A DNA stretch of 12,050 nt from Acidimicrobiales bacterium (GTDB lineage: Bacteria; Actinomycetota; Acidimicrobiia; Acidimicrobiales; RAAP-2), in assembly GCA_017883105.1 (NCBI GenBank), contig JADGOF010000036.1, positions 1-12,050 on the forward strand, given 5' to 3'. The translations under genes and the position numbers were made by a program. Shown here piece by piece: positions 7,405 through 12,050 of the stretch (position 1 is its first letter; each line of letters begins with the position of its first letter). The notes under the pieces are model-generated. The model had not been told where the DNA came from. It searched no databases and saw only the letters and a list, made by a program, of their open reading frames with translations.

Positions 7405-7602
7405 CTACTCGCCACCCTTTTGGACATAGTTGCGCACGAACTCCTCGGCGTTGTCCTCGAGCACCTCGTCGATCTCGTCGAGCAGGTCGTCGAGCTCGGC
7501 CTTCAACTTCTCACCCGTAGCCGACGCAGCCGGAACGTCCTCGACGACTTCGTCGGCGCGTTCGGTCGTGGCCGTCTTCTTCTTCTGTTCTCGTTCTGCC
7601 AT
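7405..7602 (-). CDS. pup: Prokaryotic ubiquitin-like protein Pup, ending in Gly-Gly-Glu
   Basis: Pup is the small, mostly disordered tag that PafA attaches to lysines of proteins bound for the proteasome. The 65-residue product is the normal size. It has a lysine-rich N-terminus (MAEREQKKK), an acidic helical segment at about 31-55 that should form a coiled coil with Mpa, and a YVQKGGE C-terminus. The last residue is Glu65, not the Gln found in M. tuberculosis and Streptomyces, so it is ready for PafA without deamidation. The ATG at 7602 is fixed by a strong GGAGAG five bases upstream. A longer in-frame extension running back to 8121 lies inside dop and is not part of the gene. dop ends 11 bases before it and prcB begins 5 bases after it. 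Confidence 0.97.
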   Translation of the reverse strand: MAEREQKKKTATTERADEVVEDVPAASATGEKLKAELDDLLDEIDEVLEDNAEEFVRNYVQKGGE

Positions 7603-7607
7603 CACTT

Positions 7608-7613
7608 CTCTCC
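7608..7613 (-). promoter_or_regulatory. Shine-Dalgarno sequence of pup
   Basis: GGAGAG on the minus strand, directly after the dop stop codon and five bases before the pup ATG. It is the strongest ribosome-binding site in the window. It decides the pup start and fits the high synthesis expected for a protein used up as a tag. Confidence 0.75.
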
Positions 7614-9107
7614 CTAGCTGCTCAGTCGGTCCAACAGCTCGGACGGACTCGTACACGCCTCCAACAGTTCTTCGACATGTTCGGCCGTGCCCTTCAGTGG
7701 ATCCATCATAGGGACGCGGCGTAAGGGGTCGGTGCCGAGGTCGAAGACCAGTGAGTCCCAGTTGGCCGTGACCACCGCGGCCGGCCACTTCTTGAGGCAT
7801 TGGCCCCTGAACCAGGCCCGCGTGCCCCGAGGAGGCTCGGTGATCGCCGACTCCACTGCGTCCTTGTCCACGATCCGCTCGGTATCGAGCCGGGCGAACA
7901 ACGACCGCGACGGACGCAGGTCGTGGTACTGGAGGTCGAGAGCGGCCATGCGGTGGTCGTCCCACCCGCAGCCGTGGCGATCCTGATAGGCCTCGAGCAG
8001 TTGCAGTTTGGCCACCCAGTCGAGCTGACGGGACAGCGACATCGGGTCGGTCTCCAAGCCGTGGAGGACGGTCTCCCAACGGGTGAGGACTTCCTCGCCG
8101 ATCGCCTCGTCCCCCATGCACTCGAGTCCGCGGTCGTCGGCGTACTTACGGGCCAGGGAGAAGAGCTCCCACTGGACGGACAGGGCGGTGGCCCTCGACC
8201 CGTCGGCCATTCGCAGGGGGCGGGTGAAGGTCCGGTCAAGAGCCACCTCGTGCATAGCGGTGACCGGGTCGGCCAGGGCCAGGTTGCGGTCGCTCGAGAT
8301 GTCGTCCTCGATCATGGCCAGGACCAGCGACGTCGTCCCCACCTTCAAGAAGGTGGCCACCTCGGCCAGGTTGGCGTCACCGACGATCACATGGAGCCGA
8401 CGGTAGCGGTGGGGGTCGGCGTGCGGCTCGTCCCGGGTGTTGACGATCGGGCGCTTCAACGTCGTCTCGAGTCCGACCTGCTCCTCGAAGAACTCCGCCC
8501 GTTGGGAGAGTTGGAAATCGACCGGGTTGCCGTCGTGGGTGGCCGTCTCCGCCCCCACCTTGCCGGCCCCGGCGAAGATCTGACGGGTGACGAAGTGGGG
8601 GGTCACTCCAGCCACGATGCGGGTGAAGGGAGCTGCCCGGTCCATCAGGTAGTTCTCGTGGGCCCCGTAGGAGTTCCCCTTGCCGTCCGAGTTGTTCTTG
8701 TAGACGACCAGTTGGGATCCGTCGTGGACGGCCAGATCGGCCGCCTCCATCGAACGGATCAGGATCAGCTCGCCGGCACGGTCATAGCGCACGCATTCGA
8801 GCGCGTCCCGGCATTCGGGTGTCGAAAACTCGGGGTGGGCATGGTCGACGTAGTAGCGGGCCCCGTTGGTCAGGACGGTGTTGACCAGATGGGTCTCGAC
8901 CTGCGGCGGCATGGATCCCTCGCGGGCGAAACCGCGTGCGTCGTTACCAGGCGCCTCGTCCTCGAAGTCCCACCCCGTCTGCTGGCGCGCCACATGTTGG
9001 GCATACGCGTTGATCAGTACCGAGGACGCGGCGATCGGATTGGGATCGCCGTTCACCACGTGGATGCCGTACTCGGTCTCGATGCCGCAGACCTTGGGGG
9101 TGGCCAT
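7614..9107 (-). CDS. dop: Depupylase/deamidase Dop
   Basis: Dop cleaves the isopeptide bond between Pup and its targets, recycling Pup, and in species whose Pup ends in Gln it also deamidates that residue. It is a paralogue of PafA with the same glutamine-synthetase-like fold. The protein has 497 residues, about the family norm. Glu10 lies in the GIETEYG nucleotide/Mg motif, and Asp88 in YVDHAHPEFSTPE is the catalytic aspartate. Residues 42-80 (with WDFEDEAPGNDARGF) form the insertion found in Dop and absent in PafA, which separates the two. KNNSDGKGNSYGAHENY and RPIVNTRDEPHAD follow. The ATG at 9107 lies 26 bases after the mpa stop. TAGGGT is seven bases upstream of the ATG and the best purine run (AGGGA) is distant, so this gene may also have its own promoter. 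Confidence 0.97.
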   Translation of the reverse strand: MATPKVCGIETEYGIHVVNGDPNPIAASSVLINAYAQHVARQQTGWDFEDEAPGNDARGFAREGSMPPQVETHLVNTVLTNGARYYVDHAHPEFSTPECRDALECVRYDRAGELILIRSMEAADLAVHDGSQLVVYKNNSDGKGNSYGAHENYLMDRAAPFTRIVAGVTPHFVTRQIFAGAGKVGAETATHDGNPVDFQLSQRAEFFEEQVGLETTLKRPIVNTRDEPHADPHRYRRLHVIVGDANLAEVATFLKVGTTSLVLAMIEDDISSDRNLALADPVTAMHEVALDRTFTRPLRMADGSRATALSVQWELFSLARKYADDRGLECMGDEAIGEEVLTRWETVLHGLETDPMSLSRQLDWVAKLQLLEAYQDRHGCGWDDHRMAALDLQYHDLRPSRSLFARLDTERIVDKDAVESAITEPPRGTRAWFRGQCLKKWPAAVVTANWDSLVFDLGTDPLRRVPMMDPLKGTAEHVEELLEACTSPSELLDRLSS

Positions 9108-9114
9108 GCAGTCG

Positions 9115-9120
9115 ACCCTA
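9115..9120 (-). promoter_or_regulatory. Possible -10 element for a leaderless dop transcript
   Basis: On the minus strand TAGGGT is followed by seven bases and the dop ATG. The same eight bases, TAGGGTCG, occur upstream of mpa (10948-10955). No -35 match was seen. GGGATAGGG could instead act as a distant ribosome-binding site, with translation from the mpa message. Confidence 0.3.
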
Positions 9121-9133
9121 TCCCTGCCGCTGC

Positions 9134-10921
9134 TCAGAGATACTGACCGGTGCCAACCCGTTCGATGGAACGACCGCCCTTGGTCTCGTCGCGATCGCTG
9201 ATGAGGGTGCGGATGTAGACGATCCGCTCACCCTTCTTGCCGGAGATCTTCGCCCAGTCGTCGGGATTGGTGGTGTTGGGAAGATCCTCGTTCTCCTTGT
9301 ACTCCTGGCGAATCGACTCGAGCAGGTCGTCGGTGCGGATCCCCCGTCCTTCTTCGGCAATGGCCCGCTTGATGGCCAGCTTCTTGGCCCGGCGGACGAT
9401 GTTCTCGATCATTGCCCCGGACGAGAAGTCGCGGTAGTAGAGGACTTCCTTGTCACCGTTCTGGTAGGTGACCTCGAGGAACCGGTTCTCATCGTCGTTG
9501 CGGTACATCTCGGTCACGGTGGTCTCGATCATGGCCTGGGTGGCCTTGGCCGGGTCTCCCCCTCCCAAGGTGCGCACCTCCTCGGCATCGAGCGGGAGGT
9601 CCGGCGTGAGATAGCGCGAGAAGATCTGGGTGGCAGCCACCTCGTTGGGCCGTTCGATGCGGATCTTCACGTCGAGGCGCCCGGGACGCAGGATGGCCGG
9701 GTCGATCAGGTCCTCGCGGTTGGACGCCCCGATCACAATGACGTCCTTCAACGTCTCGACCCCGTCGATCTCCGCCAGCAGCTGCGGCACGATGGTCGAC
9801 TCCATGTCGGAGCTGATGCCGGTCCCCCGGGTCCGGAACAAGGAGTCCATCTCATCGAAGAAGACGATGACCGGAACCCCTTCCTCCGACTTCTCCCGGG
9901 CCCTCTGGAACACCAGCCGGATCTGACGTTCGGTCTCCCCCACGTACTTGTTGAGGAGCTCGGGACCCTTGATGTTCAAGAAGTAGCTGCGGGCGTTGGT
10001 GTTGCCGGTGACCTCGGCCACCTTCTTGGCCAGCGAGTTGGCCACCGCTTTGGCGATGAGGGTCTTGCCGCACCCCGGGGGGCCGTAGAGCAGGATCCCC
10101 TTGGGCGCGGGCAGACGGTGCTCCGCGTAGAGCTCGCGGTACAGATAGGGGAGCTCGACGGCGTCGGTGATCGCCTCGATCTGGTCGTCGAGTCCCCCGA
10201 CGTCGGCATAGGTCACATCGGGCACTTCTTCGAGGACCAGCTCTTCCACCTCGGGACGTGCCAGTTTTTCGATCAGCAGGCCGGTGCGGGACTCCATGAG
10301 GACGGTGTCACCGGCCCGCAACTTCACGCCGATCATGGCGTCGGAGAGCTCGGCCACCCGCTCCTCGTCGGCCCGCCCGAAGACCAGCGCCCGCTTGCCG
10401 TCGTCGAGCACCTCTTTCAGGACGACCACCTCTCCGGAACCTTCACCCTCCCGGGCCAGGATGACATTGAGCGATTCGTTGAGCACCACTTCGTTGCCGC
10501 GTCGGAGTTCCTCGACCTCGATGTCGGGGTGGAGGGTCACTCGCATCTTCCGCCCGCCGGAGAACACATCGACCGTGCCGTCCTCATTCGTCCCGAGGAA
10601 CGTCCCGTACGCGGCCGGCGGCTGGGTGAGCTTCTCCACCTCGTCCCGCAGGTTGGCCACGTGCTCCTTGGCCGTCTGCAGGGTAAAAGTGAGCTTTTCG
10701 TTCTGCGAGATGGCCTGGGCCAGCTGACCCTTGGTCTCCAGCAGTTTCTCCTCGAGCGTCTGGACCCGGCGCGGGCTCTCCTGCAGCCGGCGCCGGAGAA
10801 GGGTCACTTCCTCCTCCGCCGCCGCGGCGCGAATCCTCAGAGATTCGATGTCCTCGTCATCGAGGGCATCTGCCGGCCGGCGATCGTCACTCGCATCATG
10901 GAAATCAACCGTTGCAATCAC
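9134..10921 (-). CDS. mpa: Proteasomal AAA ATPase Mpa/ARC
   Basis: A hexameric ATPase that captures pupylated proteins, unfolds them and feeds them into the 20S core. From a GTG at 10921 the protein has 595 residues (M. tuberculosis Mpa has 609). The N-terminal coiled coil, about residues 22-100, is the Pup-binding part. Two OB-type domains span about 104-220. The AAA module has Walker A GPPGCGKT at 280-287, pore-loop KYVGE at 325-329, Walker B VFFDEMD at 353-359 and LRPGRLD at 411-417. The C-terminus GQYL is the motif that docks into PrcA and opens its gate. The GTG start is inferred from length: the reading frame continues upstream to 11164, but that part reads as non-protein-like intergenic sequence and the Shine-Dalgarno (GGGAG, 15 bases away) is weak. 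dop follows after 26 bases. Confidence 0.96.
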   Translation of the reverse strand: MIATVDFHDASDDRRPADALDDEDIESLRIRAAAAEEEVTLLRRRLQESPRRVQTLEEKLLETKGQLAQAISQNEKLTFTLQTAKEHVANLRDEVEKLTQPPAAYGTFLGTNEDGTVDVFSGGRKMRVTLHPDIEVEELRRGNEVVLNESLNVILAREGEGSGEVVVLKEVLDDGKRALVFGRADEERVAELSDAMIGVKLRAGDTVLMESRTGLLIEKLARPEVEELVLEEVPDVTYADVGGLDDQIEAITDAVELPYLYRELYAEHRLPAPKGILLYGPPGCGKTLIAKAVANSLAKKVAEVTGNTNARSYFLNIKGPELLNKYVGETERQIRLVFQRAREKSEEGVPVIVFFDEMDSLFRTRGTGISSDMESTIVPQLLAEIDGVETLKDVIVIGASNREDLIDPAILRPGRLDVKIRIERPNEVAATQIFSRYLTPDLPLDAEEVRTLGGGDPAKATQAMIETTVTEMYRNDDENRFLEVTYQNGDKEVLYYRDFSSGAMIENIVRRAKKLAIKRAIAEEGRGIRTDDLLESIRQEYKENEDLPNTTNPDDWAKISGKKGERIVYIRTLISDRDETKGGRSIERVGTGQYL

Positions 10922-10949
10922 CTCATTCGAGCGTGGCTCCCGTCTGGCG

Positions 10950-10955
10950 ACCCTA
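10950..10955 (-). promoter_or_regulatory. Possible -10 element of mpa
   Basis: TAGGGT on the minus strand would place the transcript start near 10943 and give a leader of about 22 bases containing GGGAG. The eight bases TAGGGTCG are identical to those upstream of dop. No clear TTGACA-like -35 was found. It is tentative, because mpa's start codon is itself inferred. Confidence 0.25.
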
Positions 10956-11028
10956 CACCGGCACCCTCCGGTTCGATGCACCACCACGGGAGGCGACCGG
11001 CCCGGCCGGCAGCGAATTCGGCACGGAA

Positions 11029-11043
11029 CTGACGGACCGTCAG
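11029..11043. promoter_or_regulatory. Inverted repeat, operator candidate
   Basis: CTGACGG and CCGTCAG flank a single central A: seven perfect base pairs around one base. The size and near-zero spacing suit a dimeric repressor site better than an RNA hairpin. It lies about 110 bases upstream of the mpa start and 160 upstream of the ferredoxin start, so it could act on either gene. Confidence 0.4.
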
Positions 11044-11065
11044 CCAGGGTGTCCCTTGTTCCGGA

Positions 11066-11071
11066 TAGCAT
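11066..11071 (+). promoter_or_regulatory. Weak -10 candidate for the ferredoxin gene
   Basis: TAGCAT matches TANNNT, but no -35 is seen at the usual distance. Use of it would give a leader of roughly 125 bases containing the second inverted repeat. Confidence 0.15.
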
Positions 11072-11084
11072 TGGGCACAGGGAG

Positions 11085-11101
11085 TCGGACCTCGGGTCCG
11101 A
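11085..11101. repeat. Second inverted repeat in the divergent region
   Basis: TCGGACC and GGTCCGA are separated by TCG: seven perfect pairs around three bases. It could be a regulator site or, if transcribed rightward, a small stable hairpin in the ferredoxin leader. No T-run follows, so it is not an obvious terminator. Confidence 0.35.
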
Positions 11102-11186
11102 TGGCGCGCGATCGTGCACCGAACCCTTGAGTTGAACGGAGACCAGCCCGCCGGTGGAGTCCACCTGTACGGAAGGGTCGAGACGT

Positions 11187-11191
11187 AGGAG
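11187..11191 (+). promoter_or_regulatory. Ribosome-binding site of the ferredoxin gene
   Basis: AGGAG lies 11 bases before the ATG at 11203. The spacing is a little long, but no nearer in-frame start fits and the ATG gives the expected ferredoxin N-terminus. Confidence 0.5.
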
Positions 11192-11202
11192 TGACGTAAC
11201 TG

Positions 11203-11439
11203 ATGAAGGTCTGGATTGACCAGGATCTCTGCACGGGCGACGGCCTCTGTGAGGAGATCGCGCCCGCTGTCTTCACCTTGCTCGACGACGGCCTCGCCTA
11301 TGTGAAGGAAGGCGCCGATGTGAGGAACGAGCCCGGAGGTTCCGCCGGCATGGCCGCGGTGCCTTCCGATCTCGAAGATGCGGTGGTGGAAGCGTCCGAA
11401 GAGTGCCCAGGGGAGTGCATCTTCATCGAACAGAGCTAG
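11203..11439 (+). CDS. Small single-cluster ferredoxin with a CxxDxxC motif
   Basis: A 78-residue electron carrier and the only plus-strand gene here. The N-terminus MKVWIDQDLCTGDGLC resembles the single-cluster ferredoxins of Pyrococcus and the actinobacterial P450 or dioxygenase type. Candidate ligands are Cys10, Asp13, Cys16 and Cys68 (EECPGEC); Cys72 is an extra cysteine. Asp at the second ligand position is known from P. furiosus ferredoxin, which can hold a [4Fe-4S] cluster with one Asp ligand or a [3Fe-4S] cluster. Residues 36-54 form a Gly-, Ala- and Pro-containing insertion relative to such ferredoxins. No reductase, P450 or oxygenase is nearby, so its partner is unknown. It diverges from mpa and its stop is one base from the trmI stop on the other strand. 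Confidence 0.92.
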   Translation: MKVWIDQDLCTGDGLCEEIAPAVFTLLDDGLAYVKEGADVRNEPGGSAGMAAVPSDLEDAVVEASEECPGECIFIEQS

Positions 11440-11440
11440 A

Positions 11441-12050
11441 TCAGGCGGTCGGATCCACCGGGCCGGAGCCATCGGCCGGCACCAGCAACTTGGCCGTGGT
11501 CAGGAATCCCGTGTGACCGACCATCCGGTGATCGGGGCGAACGGACCGGGCTTCGATATGCCAGGTGCGATGCAGCACCTCGAGGGTCGACGCCAGACCG
11601 AATGAGCTGCGTTCCAAGGCCTGGCACAACTCCGATGTCTGGTTGATGGAAGGTAGATAGGCACACAGGATCCCGCCCGAACGCATCGCCTGCTCGGCAT
11701 GGGGCAACACCCGCGCCGGCTCGGGGAGATCGAGCAGGATCCGGTCGAGGCCCCGTTCGTCGATTCCCTCGTAGACGTCACGTAGCTCCACACGGTAGGG
11801 GGCAGCGTCACCGACCAGCGCCGCCACATTCTTCTTCGCCCGATCGGCGAAATCCTCACGCAGCTCGTAGCCGACCACGTCGGCACCGGCCCGCAGCAGG
11901 GCCATCGACAGCGCCCCCGAGCCGACCCCCGCCTCGAGAACCCGTAGCCCGGGGGCGATGTCCGCCTCCATCAAGATGGCGGCCAGGTCCTTCGGGTAGA
12001 TGACCTGGGCCCCGCGGGGCATCTTGAGGACGATGTCGGACAGGGTCGGC
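11441..12050 (-). CDS. trmI: tRNA (adenine-58-N1)-methyltransferase TrmI (N-terminus cut off by window edge)
   Basis: TrmI uses S-adenosylmethionine to make 1-methyladenosine at position 58 in the T-loop of tRNAs. About 203 codons of the C-terminal part are present. The frame is open through the right edge, and the codons before the internal Met at 12022 (PTLSDIVLK) continue the family alignment, so that Met is not the start. PRGAQVIYPKD precedes the SAM-binding motif VLEAGVGSGAL. LLDLPEP is the catalytic-site motif IV, and GHTGFLTTAKL is the conserved end. trmI also lies beyond mpa in M. tuberculosis, which supports the synteny. The stop is one base from the convergent ferredoxin stop. Confidence 0.96.
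   Translation of the reverse strand, partial: PTLSDIVLKMPRGAQVIYPKDLAAILMEADIAPGLRVLEAGVGSGALSMALLRAGADVVGYELREDFADRAKKNVAALVGDAAPYRVELRDVYEGIDERGLDRILLDLPEPARVLPHAEQAMRSGGILCAYLPSINQTSELCQALERSSFGLASTLEVLHRTWHIEARSVRPDHRMVGHTGFLTTAKLLVPADGSGPVDPTA

Larger units (their letters stand above)
10922..11202. other. Divergent intergenic region between mpa and the ferredoxin gene
   Basis: This 281-base stretch is the longest without a credible gene. It must hold the promoters for mpa (leftward) and the ferredoxin gene (rightward). It contains two perfect inverted repeats (11029-11043 and 11085-11101), a TAGGGT box for mpa and a TAGCAT box on the plus strand. Open frames across it are low-complexity, rich in Arg and Pro, and resemble no family. 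Confidence 0.6.

Noticed and set aside
7405..8121. Pup as part of a 238-codon frame reaching into dop
   Set aside because: Only the last 65 codons match Pup. A strong Shine-Dalgarno sequence precedes the internal ATG at 7602, and the rest is an off-frame reading of dop.
7800..9146. 448-codon plus-strand reading frame opposite dop
   Set aside because: Dop is unmistakable on the minus strand. The antisense frame is a by-product of codon bias; a similar one lies opposite mpa at 10118-11032.
10922..11164. N-terminal extension of mpa to an upstream start
   Set aside because: The extra 81 codons are Arg-, Pro- and Cys-rich, match nothing known in Mpa, contain both intergenic inverted repeats, and would make the protein longer than the family norm.
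1..12050. A wholly new system, mobile element or CRISPR array in the window
   Set aside because: Every gene belongs to a known family. There are no transposase, integrase or phage genes, no regularly spaced repeats, and no visible break in base composition.

Overview
The window is high-GC DNA (roughly two-thirds G+C by eye) from an actinobacterium. Almost every gene lies on the minus strand in one dense run. It carries a complete Pup-proteasome system: the ATPase Mpa/ARC, Dop, Pup, both 20S proteasome subunits and the ligase PafA. It is bordered by genes that also neighbour this locus in Mycobacterium (trmI on one side; tatA/B, tatC and a HelY-type helicase on the other). The pafB and pafC regulators, which sit between pafA and tatA in M. 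tuberculosis, are absent here, and two signal peptidase genes take their place. This layout and the protein divergence suggest a deep-branching actinobacterium, possibly Acidimicrobiia; that is a guess from memory of gene order, not a search result.

Layout in minus-strand transcription order, from high to low coordinate. The 3' part of trmI (tRNA m1A58 methyltransferase) runs off the right edge. A plus-strand ferredoxin gene converges on it with one base between the stop codons. A 281-base divergent intergenic region with two inverted repeats separates the ferredoxin gene from mpa. Then come mpa, dop, pup, prcB and prcA, packed with gaps of 26, 11 and 5 bases and finally a 4-base overlap. After 63 bases, which hold a perfect 16-bp palindrome, comes pafA. 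Two tandem type I signal peptidases follow, then a TatA/B-family subunit, tatC, and a Ski2-like DEVH helicase that overlaps tatC by 4 bases and leaves the window at its left edge.

How the parts work together. PafA joins Pup, through its C-terminal residue, to lysines of target proteins. Mpa recognises Pup with its N-terminal coiled coils, unfolds the target and docks on the PrcA/PrcB core through its C-terminal GQYL. PrcB degrades the target, and Dop removes and recycles Pup. Pup here already ends in Gly-Gly-Glu, so Dop's deamidation step is not needed before ligation. The Tat subunits export folded proteins and the signal peptidases remove signal peptides, so the left third is a secretion block.

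The genes themselves are well-known families. The least-explained features are the ferredoxin with a CxxDxxC cluster motif placed divergently to mpa, the palindrome over the pafA start, and a recurring TANNNT box 7 or 9 bases before five start codons that lack a good Shine-Dalgarno sequence. The last of these suggests leaderless transcripts and internal promoters. I saw no tRNA, rRNA, insertion sequence, CRISPR array or clear intrinsic terminator.
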